This document shows, one piece after another, positions 17,645 to 25,880 of a stretch of DNA of 64,000 bases; positions within the stretch are counted from its first letter, which is position 1; each line of letters opens with the position of its first letter. The notes under the pieces are model-generated. The model worked only from the letters and a program-made list of their open reading frames with translations. It ran no database searches and had not been told where the DNA came from. Source of the DNA: Arcicella rigui (GTDB taxonomy: Bacteria > Bacteroidota > Bacteroidia > Cytophagales > Spirosomataceae); contig NZ_JAYFUM010000025.1 of NCBI RefSeq assembly GCF_034929435.1, forward strand, positions 55,148-119,147, read 5' to 3'. The translations under genes were made by a program, and so were the position numbers.

Positions 17645-18814
17645 TTAAACATTCATTTTTTCTTTTAATGATATTTGTTTTTCATTATTCCCATTTTTCT
17701 TCTTCCTTCTACCCCACCAAATATAAAAGCCTGTAATAGGCAAACTTGCAGCGACCAAGCTCACACAAAAAGCAAGTACTTTGCCTGCAAAACCAAAAAT
17801 TGCTCCTACGTGAATATCATAATTCATTCGGATAGCTTTATCAGCCAATTTTGCTTCGTGAAATCTGCCATAAAGATGATTGACAGATAATTCTTTCAAA
17901 GAATATTGGTCGAAGTATCGGTAATCAATTTTCCAGTTTGTTCCTATTTCAGTATTAATATTGACATTTATTGAAGCAGAATCTGATTCGGGAATATGCA
18001 CTTCCATCGTTTTAGCGTCGGGATGTTCTACCAACATTTTCTGCCAAATTCTATCAATGGCTGGCGATTGTGCCGTTAAGTGTGATTTCTGTTTTATATC
18101 CGAATACACTTCTGAAAAAACGGTCGATTTTTCGCCTCCCAAACGCCAATAAACCGAATTGGCAAACCATTGAAAGCCCCAAACTAAACCCGTTAAAGCA
18201 ATAATCAGCACAATCCAAGCGGAATAAAAACCTAATACATTGTGTAAATCATAATTTTTCCGTTTCCATTTGGTCGTACTTTTCCAGCGAAACCAGAAAC
18301 GTTGCTTGGCGGCACTTTCGTTTTTTGGCCACCATAAAATGATACCCGAAATCAAGAGTACGACAAAAACTAAGGTTGAAATCGCCACCGTTGGCTGACC
18401 AATAGTTGGCGGAAGCCACAAATAATAATGCCCGACGAGTACAATTCTAAAAAAATCCCTATCCATATCTTTTACTTTCAGCACTTCACCCGTGTAAGGG
18501 TTTAAGTAAATAATGTAATAATAGGACGGTTCGTAATGATAAAAAATAGCCTGAGCTGCTCGTTCCTTTGCCGAGTACATAATAGCATGAAGCTGTTTTT
18601 TTGGCAAAGTTTTTTTGGCAATTGCTTCTAATTTTGAGGGTGCTAAAAAAGCTTTGTTCTGAGCTTCCACAAAGCGAAAAGGCTGAGAAAAGTCTTGTAT
18701 TTCTTCTTGAAAAGCATACAAACAACCCGTAATAGAAACAACAAACACCACAATACCCGACGCAAGCCCAAGCCAAAGGTGAATCTTTCCGATGATTTTT
18801 TTAAAATTTTGCAT
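17645..18814 (-). CDS. PepSY-associated membrane protein (iron-uptake associated)
   Basis: 389-residue membrane protein of the PepSY_TM (PiuB-like) family, commonly encoded with siderophore receptors and thought to help reductive or proton-coupled iron release at the inner membrane. Four helices are visible: GLASGIVVFVVSITGCLYAF near 17-37, AISTLVFVVLLISGIILWW near 145-163, FYSAWIVLIIALTGLVWGF near 197-215, and AFCVSLVAASLPITGFYIWW near the C-terminus. The family pattern HLWLGLASG is at 12-20 and HNVLGFYSAW at about 191-200. ATG at 18814. It lies downstream of the siderophore receptor on the same strand, but a small gene and a toxin-antitoxin remnant now sit between. Confidence 0.85.
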   Translation of the reverse strand: MQNFKKIIGKIHLWLGLASGIVVFVVSITGCLYAFQEEIQDFSQPFRFVEAQNKAFLAPSKLEAIAKKTLPKKQLHAIMYSAKERAAQAIFYHYEPSYYYIIYLNPYTGEVLKVKDMDRDFFRIVLVGHYYLWLPPTIGQPTVAISTLVFVVLLISGIILWWPKNESAAKQRFWFRWKSTTKWKRKNYDLHNVLGFYSAWIVLIIALTGLVWGFQWFANSVYWRLGGEKSTVFSEVYSDIKQKSHLTAQSPAIDRIWQKMLVEHPDAKTMEVHIPESDSASINVNINTEIGTNWKIDYRYFDQYSLKELSVNHLYGRFHEAKLADKAIRMNYDIHVGAIFGFAGKVLAFCVSLVAASLPITGFYIWWGRRKKKNGNNEKQISLKEKMNV

Positions 18815-18824
18815 ACAGTCTTAC

Positions 18825-18832
18825 TATATTTG
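18825..18832 (+). promoter_or_regulatory. -7 element for the antitoxin-like gene
   Basis: TATATTTG, an exact consensus -7 box, 27 bases before the ATG at 18859. No -33 TTG at the usual distance. Confidence 0.45.
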
Positions 18833-18858
18833 ATTAGGATTCAAAACCAACAATTGAT

Positions 18859-19098
18859 ATGGAACTTATCAGAGAAATCATTGTACCCACTCAAAATACT
18901 TATACCCTCAATCTTCCTGATGAGATGATTGGAAAACAAGTAGAAGTCATTGCTTTTGAGATTGAAGAAAAACAAAATAGCAATGTTAATCGCATGGAGA
19001 AAATGCAAAAGCTTACAGATTCTCTTGCTGATTTAAGAGTAGATTTAAGCAACTTTAAATTCAATAGAGATGAAGCCAATAACTACGACGATGAATAA
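18859..19098 (+). CDS. Antitoxin-like protein of a VapBC/PIN-type pair
   Basis: 79 residues. The N-terminal part (ELIREIIVPTQNTYTLNLPD followed by EMIGKQVEVIAFEI) looks like a small beta-rich DNA-binding fold as in AbrB/VapB-like antitoxins, and the C-terminal half is charged and helical, the usual toxin-binding arm. Its stop codon overlaps the start of an 8-base-overlapping frame encoding the first residues of a PIN-domain toxin, the normal antitoxin-toxin order. The toxin is truncated, so this gene is now probably an orphan. ATG at 18859 with its own -7 element. Confidence 0.65.
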   Translation: MELIREIIVPTQNTYTLNLPDEMIGKQVEVIAFEIEEKQNSNVNRMEKMQKLTDSLADLRVDLSNFKFNRDEANNYDDE

Positions 19099-19204
19099 AA
19101 TTGCAGTTGACACTAATATCTTGGTTTACTTTTTAAAGTTGAAGTACATTACCACTGACAAGGAAACGAAAAGAAATATATTCCATCCTCGATTTTTCTT
19201 TTGA
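19091..19204 (+). pseudogene. Truncated PIN-domain toxin remnant
   Basis: The frame starting at 19091 reads MNKIAVDTNILVYFLK, the signature N-terminus of VapC/PIN ribonucleases with the first catalytic Asp (Asp7), then runs into unrelated sequence and stops after 37 residues. A working PIN domain needs about 130 residues and three more acidic residues, all missing. The sequence after about 19138 belongs to the oppositely oriented membrane-protein frame, so a deletion or recombination joined the two. Confidence 0.75.
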
Positions 19205-19380
19205 AGAAAAAGAAGTGGTACTAACATCATTACCACAGAGAAAAACATTGCATTAACATTCATCAAATCAGATAGATACATTATTACTTTCAACCTCGAT
19301 ATATACTCTCTCATAAAGTATATAATCAATATGAATAATGGTATTATTACCCTTGATATTGAAAATCGTCTTAGAGTCAT
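19126..19380 (-). CDS. Small membrane protein, hypothetical
   Basis: 84 residues from the ATG at 19380. Two or three hydrophobic stretches (VIIPLFILIIYF near 12-23, NAMFFSVVMMLVPLLFL near 43-59, and IFLFVSLSVVMYF near the end) and positive residues between them. It starts 23 bases after the siderophore receptor stop on the same strand, so co-transcription is likely. I do not recognise a family. Its last 26 codons overlap the PIN-toxin remnant on the other strand, so the natural C-terminus may have been altered by the same rearrangement. Confidence 0.5.
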   Translation of the reverse strand: MTLRRFSISRVIIPLFILIIYFMREYISRLKVIMYLSDLMNVNAMFFSVVMMLVPLLFLQKKNRGWNIFLFVSLSVVMYFNFKK

Positions 19381-19403
19381 CAATCCTTTTTTATAATTCT
19401 GTC

Positions 19404-21770
19404 TTAAAACCTATAATTAATACTCAATCTCGCATTACGCAAAGCCTCTGTTTGTGAGTAATAATAATTGTTCCAAGCGTAATATGAACCTCCTGTGATT
19501 AGATAAGTATTGAAAAGATTATTAACGTTCAAGGCTATCCCGAATTTATCAAACTGATACGATACTGCTCCATCAAAACGAGTGTAGTTTGGCATTGTAG
19601 GGTCAACGGCTTTGTTGTAAGCTCCGTACCAATTGGTTCTTCCTGCTAAATGCTGTACGCCAAATGATAAGCCCAAACCTTTTGCTTTCCCCGATTGAAA
19701 ACGATACTTCAACCAAGTGTTAAAAATATATTTGTCTGTTCCCGGTACTTGTCTGCTTACCTGCGAGCCGTCTGTGTCTTTCGTTACTTTGGCATCCGTA
19801 ATGGCATAATTCATCGTAAGTTCCAAGCCTTCAAGCACTTGTCCTCTTAAGTCAAATTCTAAACCTTGTGTTTGTGTTTGTCCTAACTGAATAGAAAAGT
19901 ATAAATGATTAGGGTCTTCTGTCAACACATTATTTTTAGTGATTTTATAAGCCGCAACCGATGCCGTCCAGCGACCATTCAACCATTCTCTTTTTAGACC
20001 AATTTCTTTATTATCGCCGATGATTGGGTCAAATTTCTTTCCTTCATAAGTACCGCCAGCTTGTGGAATAAAGGCTTCGTCATAAACAGCATACACACTT
20101 GTACTTTTGTCGATTGAATAACTCAAACCTGCTCTTGGCGTAAATTTACTTACTCCAACTGTTCCAGAATAAGGGTCAGTATCATTGGTTGTTGTGTAGC
20201 GTCCTGCTAAGGTAAAACGTAATTTATCATTCAAAAATCTGATTTCATCTTGTGCATAAAATGCTGTGTAGCTATTGTTATAATGTACTCCACGCTCACG
20301 GATGTCTAAACTACGGTCGAATGTTGGATAGTCTTTAGAAGCCACTTGTCCATAAACAGGATTATACACATTCAGATTACCAATAACACCCGCTTGAGCC
20401 CAGTCGTGATAATAGTCTTTATTTCCCATGTCAATTCCTGCCAAAATACGATGCTTGACGCTTCCTGTTTCTACATCTCCATTCAAAAAGAATTGCCCAA
20501 CTTTTGTTTCTCCTAAAATATCCCAAATAGAAGTCGTTCTTTTTAAAGTATCGCCACTAAAGCCCGATGCCCAAAGGCTTTGTCCTACTTGGTCGTAATG
20601 CAAGTACGCTAATTGTCCCGTAAATTTCCAATTGGCATTAATGCTATGCGAAAGCGTTAGGAACAAAGATTGGTCTTTGATCGTCGTTGGTTTTAAATTG
20701 GGTTCTAAAGTGGTGAAATTATACGGTAAATCGCTGATTCCTTTTGCTGAAAAAGCATAAGCAGAACCAATTGGCGACATCTCAACGCCTTGATAAGTAT
20801 ATTCGGCAGTTAGTGAAGTATTCGGATTGATTTGGTATTTAATCACAGGAGCTATCGAAACTCTATTGTTATATTCAAAATTGCGATGAGTACCTTTCAT
20901 TTGTCCCATTAGGTTCAAACGATACAGTATTTTACCATCTTTACTCAATTTTCCATCAAAATCTGCGGTACTTCGGTACGTTCCGAAACTACCGACCGTC
21001 ATGCCAATTTCTGATTTAGTAATCCCTGTTGGTTTTTTGGTTACTACATTATAAAAACCGCTGGGTTCGCCACTGGCAAGCATAAAACCTGCTGGACCTT
21101 TTACGATTTCGATGCGTTCTACCATACTCATATCTTCTGTGAGTGGCCCCCAAGTTTCGGTTACATTCATACCATTTCTGAAAGCGGCGATTCTTGAACC
21201 ACGCATCACAATACGGGCGTAAGTTTCCCAATGTTCTGAACGTGACGCACCACTTACATTACGAGTAACGCCTTCGGACATATCAAAAATCTGTTGGTCT
21301 TTTAATGCTTGTGCCGTAACTACCTGAATATTCTGCGGAAGTTCTAATAAAGGTGTTTTCAAACGAAGTGAAATAGACGGATAATCAGTTACATACTTGC
21401 TCGGGTTCGATACCACCACGACTTCTTTCAGTTGTTTGCTATCTTCTATTAAAGTAAAATTGAGTTCTTTACTTTCTCCTGCCGCAAGTGTTACACTTTC
21501 TTTCTGAGCTTCCAAACCTACAAAGCTTGCTTGTACAATGTATTTTCCGGGTTTTATCTCTTTAATTTCATAATAACCGTTCTCGTCTGCTACTACGCCT
21601 TTGTTTGTGCCTTTCAACGATACGTTTACAAATTCTGCTGCTTTTCCGTCACTTGTAAATACTTTTCCTTTTACTGTTGCTGTGTTCTGAGCAAACGAAA
21701 ATACGCTATGGAGTACTAAAACACTACTGAATATCAGACGAATAACGTGTTTTGATAATTGTTTTTTCAT
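19404..21770 (-). CDS. TonB-dependent siderophore receptor
   Basis: 788-residue outer-membrane receptor that imports ferric siderophores with energy from TonB-ExbBD. Signal peptide to about residue 28 (SVFSFAQ). Residues 31-118 form a carboxypeptidase-regulatory-like beta sandwich (VKGKVFTSDGKAAEFVNVSL, ENGYYEIKEIKPGKY) typical of Bacteroidota receptors. The plug domain follows (LPQNIQVVTAQALKDQQIFD, ARIVMRGSRIAAFRNGMNV), with the FhuA/FpvA-like pattern VERIEIVKGPAGFMLASGEP that marks siderophore receptors. The barrel ends in the terminal strand ARLSINYRF. First gene of a minus-strand unit with a small membrane protein and PepSY protein; a promoter with a palindromic operator precedes it. Confidence 0.92.
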   Translation of the reverse strand: MKKQLSKHVIRLIFSSVLVLHSVFSFAQNTATVKGKVFTSDGKAAEFVNVSLKGTNKGVVADENGYYEIKEIKPGKYIVQASFVGLEAQKESVTLAAGESKELNFTLIEDSKQLKEVVVVSNPSKYVTDYPSISLRLKTPLLELPQNIQVVTAQALKDQQIFDMSEGVTRNVSGASRSEHWETYARIVMRGSRIAAFRNGMNVTETWGPLTEDMSMVERIEIVKGPAGFMLASGEPSGFYNVVTKKPTGITKSEIGMTVGSFGTYRSTADFDGKLSKDGKILYRLNLMGQMKGTHRNFEYNNRVSIAPVIKYQINPNTSLTAEYTYQGVEMSPIGSAYAFSAKGISDLPYNFTTLEPNLKPTTIKDQSLFLTLSHSINANWKFTGQLAYLHYDQVGQSLWASGFSGDTLKRTTSIWDILGETKVGQFFLNGDVETGSVKHRILAGIDMGNKDYYHDWAQAGVIGNLNVYNPVYGQVASKDYPTFDRSLDIRERGVHYNNSYTAFYAQDEIRFLNDKLRFTLAGRYTTTNDTDPYSGTVGVSKFTPRAGLSYSIDKSTSVYAVYDEAFIPQAGGTYEGKKFDPIIGDNKEIGLKREWLNGRWTASVAAYKITKNNVLTEDPNHLYFSIQLGQTQTQGLEFDLRGQVLEGLELTMNYAITDAKVTKDTDGSQVSRQVPGTDKYIFNTWLKYRFQSGKAKGLGLSFGVQHLAGRTNWYGAYNKAVDPTMPNYTRFDGAVSYQFDKFGIALNVNNLFNTYLITGGSYYAWNNYYYSQTEALRNARLSINYRF

Positions 21771-21826
21771 GATATTTTAAAATAAGGATTAAAAAAATAT
21801 GGTTTGTCGGTTCTGATTTGACACTG

Positions 21827-21858
21827 CAAATATTGTTCTTATTTAGACTAAATCAAAA
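21827..21858 (-). promoter_or_regulatory. Siderophore-receptor promoter with operator in the spacer
   Basis: On the minus strand a -33 TTTTG (21854-21858) is followed after exactly 19 bases by AATATTTG (21827-21834), one base from the -7 consensus. The spacer holds the palindrome ATTTAGACTAAAT at 21841-21853. This placement suits a repressor such as an iron-sensing Fur/DtxR-type protein; the identity of the regulator is inference. Confidence 0.65.
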
Positions 21859-21870
21859 TAATTTACCTTT

Positions 21871-21893
21871 TTATTTGGAATTATTCTAAATAA
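21871..21893. promoter_or_regulatory. Second palindromic operator candidate
   Basis: A 23-base palindrome (11-1-11 with one mismatch; left arm TTATTTGGAAT, right arm ATTCTAAATAA), centred 35 bp upstream of the first operator. It shares the TTATTTAGA half-site with it. Confidence 0.55.
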
Positions 21894-21904
21894 ACTATTA
21901 CCTT

Positions 21905-22055
21905 TGTTCTGTACTTCTGAGACTTGAAGATTGAGGACTTTAGGACTTGAGGTTGACATTAGAAGCAAGAAACAAGATGCAAGAGTTTATTATTTGAGAC
22001 TTGAGGAAGAAGTTGATGTAAGATTTTTTTGTGACTTGAGGAATTTGAATTTTAT
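21905..22055. repeat. Octamer-word repeat region (GACTTGAG type)
   Basis: Degenerate GACTTGAG / GGACTTGA words recur at about 21919-21952, 21994-22004 and 22033-22040, as at 14468-14503. The stretch between the receptor promoter and the RNA candidate otherwise holds no gene I can support. Confidence 0.55.
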
Positions 22056-22175
22056 AACTTGAAGATATTGAACGTATATATCTATACGAACCCAATGTTA
22101 TTCATAATAAAGCTTGAAATGATTTGTGCTTTCGGGCAATTATACAATACTGATAAATACCCTAAACCTGAATTC

Positions 22176-22225
22176 GGAGGCATTTTGAGGCTCACTTTAA
22201 TTGCAAAGTGGGTTTCAAAACCTCC
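22176..22225 (+). ncRNA. Structured RNA candidate (long hairpin)
   Basis: The 50 bases fold into one hairpin: GGAGG/CCTCC, TTTTGA/TCAAAA, GGCT/GGTT and CACTTT/AAAGTG around a 6-base loop. The third block pairs only through G-U wobbles if the plus strand is the RNA; on the other strand the same positions would be mismatches. A T-tailed hairpin follows at 22282-22311. A 66-codon frame overlaps it (TTG start, no family), so a short peptide gene is an alternative. Transcription is not shown. Confidence 0.4.
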
Positions 22226-22281
22226 AATCAATAGATTATTAAATAAAGTAATGTGCTGAATTCTTTTCGTTCATATATCTC

Positions 22282-22311
22282 AAAACAGTCTTGATTTTCA
22301 GGACTGTTTTT
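22282..22311 (+). terminator. Hairpin terminator after the RNA candidate
   Basis: Stem AAAACAGTC / GACTGTTTT around an 11-base loop, ending in TTTTT on the plus strand. No annotated protein gene ends just upstream, which supports a transcribed unit between about 22060 and 22280. Confidence 0.65.
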
Positions 22312-22364
22312 ACAAATAAGTACCGTAATTCAGCCAAAACAACACAATTTTATGATGTTTTCAA

Positions 22365-22382
22365 TTCATGCTTTTGCATGAA
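22365..22382. repeat. Palindrome TTCATGC-tttt-GCATGAA
   Basis: Perfect 7-bp arms around TTTT. The GCATGAA half-site is also the core of the 24-bp inverted repeat upstream of parA (61052-61106), so it could be a second binding site for the same protein. Confidence 0.5.
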
Positions 22383-22556
22383 ATCAACAAAAAACCGTTT
22401 TTATGACCAATGTCTATCACCATTTTGTACAATAATTAGCCAAAATTAAGTAGTTGTGCAGCATTTCATTGGATTTACAAATATTGCAATTATCTAAAAG
22501 TCAATATTTTAAGTTCATAATTCAGCACTCATACTTACTTGTGGCTGTCCTCAGAA

Positions 22557-22564
22557 TATTTTTG
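22557..22564 (+). promoter_or_regulatory. -7 element for the small HMA-like gene
   Basis: TATTTTTG matches the -7 consensus, 37 bases before the ATG at 22601. A TTG at 22539-22541 is only 15 bases upstream, shorter than the usual spacing. Confidence 0.45.
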
Positions 22565-22600
22565 AAGGACTTGTATTTAACTCCTAAACAATAAAAACAG

Positions 22601-22813
22601 ATGGAAACATTAGCGTTTAAAACAAACATTAGCTCTCCTATTGGTATTCAAGCCATTTGGGACGCACTCAAGTCGGTAGGAATTAGCAATTTCAACATTG
22701 ACTTTCATGATGTAAACAAAGTGTTAAAAATTGTATCTGAACCTTTTACACCTTGTGAAAAAATCATTAATGCCCTTGTAGGTCTGGGCTATCAGTGCGA
22801 GAAACTATCTTAG
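22601..22813 (+). CDS. Small HMA-fold-like protein
   Basis: 70 residues with an alternating pattern suggestive of the beta-alpha-beta-beta-alpha-beta fold of heavy-metal-associated domains: LAFKTNISS, an amphipathic helix IQAIWDALKSVG, FNIDFHDVNKVLKIVSE, helix PCEKIINALVGLGY. It lacks the metal-binding CxxC of true metallochaperones (cysteines only at PCEK and QCEK), so metal binding is doubtful and a regulatory or structural use of the fold is possible. Own -7 element upstream and own terminator downstream, so it is a monocistronic unit. Confidence 0.6.
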   Translation: METLAFKTNISSPIGIQAIWDALKSVGISNFNIDFHDVNKVLKIVSEPFTPCEKIINALVGLGYQCEKLS

Positions 22814-22882
22814 AATCAATAAGTAATACAATACATTTAGCGCTCAGTAAGGGAGTAAAAGGCATCGCTCTCTTCATAAACT

Positions 22883-22909
22883 GCCGTTGCTCTGCGACGG
22901 CGGTTTTTC
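22883..22909 (+). terminator. Terminator of the small HMA-like gene
   Basis: GC-rich stem GCCGTTGC / GCGACGGC (one G-U pair) with a TCT loop, followed closely by GGTTTTTCTT on the plus strand. Confidence 0.8.
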
Positions 22910-22987
22910 TTAAATTTCGGATGTTCGGATTTGGGATGTCAGATTTTTTAACTTAAAACCTTCCATTTTTCTTGATAAGTCTATTTT

Positions 22988-23320
22988 ATGGAAAACTCAC
23001 ACGATTTCAAGACATTAACTGCAAATACAAACGGATATATTGGTTATTGTCCATGCTGTAAAAAATATAATCTTGCCTATAAAAACTCTTTATTTATTTT
23101 TAACGAATTTGAATTTGGAGCTTTTCAAGATATGTTAGAAAAGAGAATCGGTGTCCACGATTTTTATACTTCGCATGGCAAAGAAGTAATGTTGCGGACA
23201 CCGCTAATGAATTACTATATTTTACTGAAAGAAGCTGAAATTGAGGAAATGTTGAACATGATGGACAACGTTGCGTTCCTGCTACAAGCTCATAGAAGGG
23301 TGAATGTGAATAAAAATTAA
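22988..23320 (+). CDS. Conserved small protein with CPCC motif (possibly DUF6686)
   Basis: 110 residues from an ATG at 22988. The N-terminal part carries YCPCCKKYNLAYKNSLF, a metal-binding-like CxCC cluster followed by a predicted beta strand; the rest (FGAFQDMLEK, LRTPLMNYYILLKEAEIEEM) is mostly helical. It resembles small Bacteroidota proteins I recall as DUF6686, but I cannot confirm that here. Function unknown. It is transcribed toward the phytase gene and separated from it by a hairpin. Confidence 0.7.
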   Translation: MENSHDFKTLTANTNGYIGYCPCCKKYNLAYKNSLFIFNEFEFGAFQDMLEKRIGVHDFYTSHGKEVMLRTPLMNYYILLKEAEIEEMLNMMDNVAFLLQAHRRVNVNKN

Positions 23321-23325
23321 ATGCT

Positions 23326-23388
23326 GAGTTTTGAGTACAGAATGATGTGTACAATGTATTGTCATTCATCATTCCGCACTCAAAACTC
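23326..23388. terminator. Inverted repeat between convergent small-protein and phytase genes
   Basis: Arms GAGTTTTGAGT (23326-23336) and ACTCAAAACTC (23378-23388) with a second paired block GAATGATG / CATCATTC inside, separated by matching 3-base bulges. It fills the whole gap and probably ends transcription in both directions, although neither side has a long T tract. Confidence 0.55.
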
Positions 23389-23393
23389 CACAT

Positions 23394-24467
23394 TTATTTC
23401 AATTTCTTTCCTGCAATATCTTCCCATTTGTAGAAATGAAAAGTACGGTCGTCGCTCATGGCGATGAATAATCCTTTTTTGAAAGTACTGTTTAAAGGTA
23501 CAGACACTACTTCTGAGCCATCGCTTTGTACGGCTTTTACTTTTACTACTTTCAATAAAGTATGTTCGTGTGGATTTTGATCTGTTCCTTCTCTGCGAAA
23601 AATATGAAATTGGTTTGCTCCTTGGTCTGAAACCAAAATATAGCCTTTCTTTTGGGAAGTCTGATAAATAGAAATGCCTTCGTGGTCTTCGGTAAAACCT
23701 GTGGTGGCAAACAAAGCCAATTCCTGATTTCCTTTTGAAGGTTCGGCAAAATACTTTCTTACGCCAACGCCTTCGTCGGAATAATAGATATAGCCCAATT
23801 CGTCGTCAACGGCAATAGATTCTATTTCTTTTCTGCCACTATAAGCTCCAAATTTTCTTACTAAAGTAGCTTTTACTTGTCCTTTTCCGTCGTCTTCCAA
23901 CAAATATTGCCAAAGATAAGTACCATCAGTTGGCCCAGATTTTCTTCCGACAATCGCATAGATTTGCCCTACTTTATTTTTGTATAAAGCAATACCCATC
24001 AAATCACGGTACTCTGCTCCTGTTTCGTTTTCAAAAACTTCAATGCCTCCGTTGTCAACGGGTTTCATGTCTGGCAAAGCGTAAATTCGGAGTTTGTGGG
24101 TAAAACGCTCTGTCGTTACTGCAATGTCTGTGGCTTTGTTATTGAGTTTCAAACCATACTCAATGTCCACATTATCAGGTCTTTTCAGGTTACGAACTAC
24201 TTTATCTTCTTGAATTTTTCCCTGTAAATCATACACATACAAAGCTCCGTCGATGTCTTTATCTGTCCCAATCACCAGACTTTTGCTGGCATCTTGTGGA
24301 TTAATCCAAACAGCTGGGTCGTCGGTATCGTGTTTTACAGGTTCAGTAATAAAAGTAGGCTGTATAATCTGCTGTTCGCTGTTATTATTTTTTGTTTGTA
24401 CTGCCACTTGTTTACAAGCAGTAAGCGAAAAGCCAAGGAATAAAATACTTAAAAACCGATGATTCAT
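23394..24467 (-). CDS. Beta-propeller phytase (3-phytase), lipoprotein
   Basis: 357 residues. Beta-propeller phytases remove phosphate stepwise from phytate using calcium. Lipoprotein signal ends at SLTAC (Cys18), so the enzyme is probably anchored to the outer membrane. Family signatures are TDDPAVWINP near 48-57, VIGTDKDIDGALYVYDL, RPDNVDIEYG, EYRDLMGIALY, KEIESIAVDDELGYIYYSDE and DHEGISIY; these acidic clusters are where calcium and phosphate bind in the family. Length is normal. It is third in a minus-strand set after a TonB receptor and a beta-helix lipoprotein, supporting a phytate or inositol-phosphate uptake locus. Confidence 0.93.
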   Translation of the reverse strand: MNHRFLSILFLGFSLTACKQVAVQTKNNNSEQQIIQPTFITEPVKHDTDDPAVWINPQDASKSLVIGTDKDIDGALYVYDLQGKIQEDKVVRNLKRPDNVDIEYGLKLNNKATDIAVTTERFTHKLRIYALPDMKPVDNGGIEVFENETGAEYRDLMGIALYKNKVGQIYAIVGRKSGPTDGTYLWQYLLEDDGKGQVKATLVRKFGAYSGRKEIESIAVDDELGYIYYSDEGVGVRKYFAEPSKGNQELALFATTGFTEDHEGISIYQTSQKKGYILVSDQGANQFHIFRREGTDQNPHEHTLLKVVKVKAVQSDGSEVVSVPLNSTFKKGLFIAMSDDRTFHFYKWEDIAGKKLK

Positions 24468-24488
24468 TATTTATCTCTTCTTTTAATT

Positions 24489-24604
24489 GTTAGTTAGTGA
24501 GTTGCGAATTAGTGAATGTTTCTAAAAGATAATTAAACCTCTATTCACTAATTTACCAATTCACAACTCACTAACTAACTAATTCACAACTCACTAACTC
24601 ACAA
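24489..24604. repeat. 22-bp inverted repeat of GTTAGTGA words
   Basis: Arms 24489-24510 and 24558-24579 pair with one mismatch; a further copy of the right-arm words follows at 24580-24604. It occupies the gap between the beta-helix lipoprotein and phytase genes and may attenuate or stabilise the message. Confidence 0.7.
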
Positions 24605-25852
24605 CTACTTCGTTCCAAAAGCACCAATATATGAAGTTGGTTCTGGTGATTTGTAAGTTTGTCCGTTAATCGTAATACCGTCTTTGAAATTTCTGGTGAA
24701 AGTAGTAATTCCTTTGTTCAAAGCTGGCGAACCTGTTGTTAAATGGAAATCCCAAGCAGTCGAGAAGTCTGCATTGTAGCTATCAGTATTCACTGGATAA
24801 TTCACAAATTTAGGGTCGTTATCACCCGCTTTTGTACCAATTACATCATTTTTACCTGCTAAAATTTCAGTACTTGGTTGGAATTGGTTTACTCCTTCTT
24901 GCGTGTAACCGTAATACAATGAATTACTTACGATAGAACGATTGTCTTCTGGTTTTTTCACATCTCTTTTGATACCGAAACGAGTATTTGCCATCAAATT
25001 ATTGTACAAATCAGCACGTACACTTGCCTCTAACCAAATAGAACCGCCTTTAATCGTTGGTCTTCTCCAACCTGTGTTTACAATCGTATTGTTGTAAGCC
25101 ACCACGTAAGCTTGTGGCGTGCGGTCGCCAGAATTTGATAATTTCAAGGCGTTTGTGTTGGTGCTGTAAATCAAATTATAAGCCACATCAGCCACGCAAC
25201 CCGATTTAATATTGATTGCCTCGCCACCACTTTCGCCCGTTGTATGGAAAGTATTATTGGTAAAAATGATGCTTCCGCCTTCCAAATAAGTACAGTCGTC
25301 TTTCCAGTAACGAACGATTGAATTTTGCATGACTAATTTTCCTGCCGTATTTGAAAACCAGATTGCTGGGTCGAATTCACCGCTAACGGCTTTGTATAAA
25401 CCTTGCTTTACAGAAGTAGAAGATTCGGTCGTTACTGCTCCGCCATATTCCAAAATTGCATTGCTAAGTACCAATTCTGCACAAGTTTTTGACGCTAAAA
25501 TACCGCCCCAAAGTTTTCCAAATTTGTTTTTGGCAATTCTTGCTCCTTCTGGAACGGTCAATTTTACAGGATTGGCTGTACTTCCCAACACATACAAATT
25601 ACCGTTTACAATTACTTCTGGCTTTGCCGTTGTGTCCATTACTACGGTTACGCCTTCTTCAATGGTCAAACTTTTTCCTGCTGGAATAATGATGTCGGTT
25701 TTTACTTGAATGATAGAACCTTTTGTCCAAGTTCCTGATACTTCACCTGTTACGGTTTGTTCCACTACTGGCGTTGTGTTGTCGTCTTTACTGCACGCAG
25801 CGAACAAGGTCATCAATAACATGATGCCCACAAACATTTTTGAATTTTTCAT
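24605..25852 (-). CDS. Right-handed parallel beta-helix lipoprotein
   Basis: 415-residue lipoprotein (lipobox FAAC, Cys20) with stacked short strands typical of parallel beta-helix proteins: SLTIEEGVTVVMD, EVIVNGNLYVLGS, AELVLSNAILEYGG, KLVMQNSIVRYWKD, GSIIFTNNTFHTTG and VVAYNNTIVNTG. Such folds bind or cleave polysaccharides, but I see no defined catalytic set. The position between a TonB receptor and a phytase suggests a surface component that binds the substrate; that is inference. ATG at 25852, 28 bases after the receptor gene. Confidence 0.8.
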   Translation of the reverse strand: MKNSKMFVGIMLLMTLFAACSKDDNTTPVVEQTVTGEVSGTWTKGSIIQVKTDIIIPAGKSLTIEEGVTVVMDTTAKPEVIVNGNLYVLGSTANPVKLTVPEGARIAKNKFGKLWGGILASKTCAELVLSNAILEYGGAVTTESSTSVKQGLYKAVSGEFDPAIWFSNTAGKLVMQNSIVRYWKDDCTYLEGGSIIFTNNTFHTTGESGGEAINIKSGCVADVAYNLIYSTNTNALKLSNSGDRTPQAYVVAYNNTIVNTGWRRPTIKGGSIWLEASVRADLYNNLMANTRFGIKRDVKKPEDNRSIVSNSLYYGYTQEGVNQFQPSTEILAGKNDVIGTKAGDNDPKFVNYPVNTDSYNADFSTAWDFHLTTGSPALNKGITTFTRNFKDGITINGQTYKSPEPTSYIGAFGTK

Positions 25853-25880
25853 GATAAAATTTGATGTTAAAATTTTTGAA

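Noticed and set aside
22059..22259. 66-codon plus-strand frame
   Set aside because: Starts at TTG, shows no family features and overlaps the strong RNA hairpin; kept only as an alternative reading.
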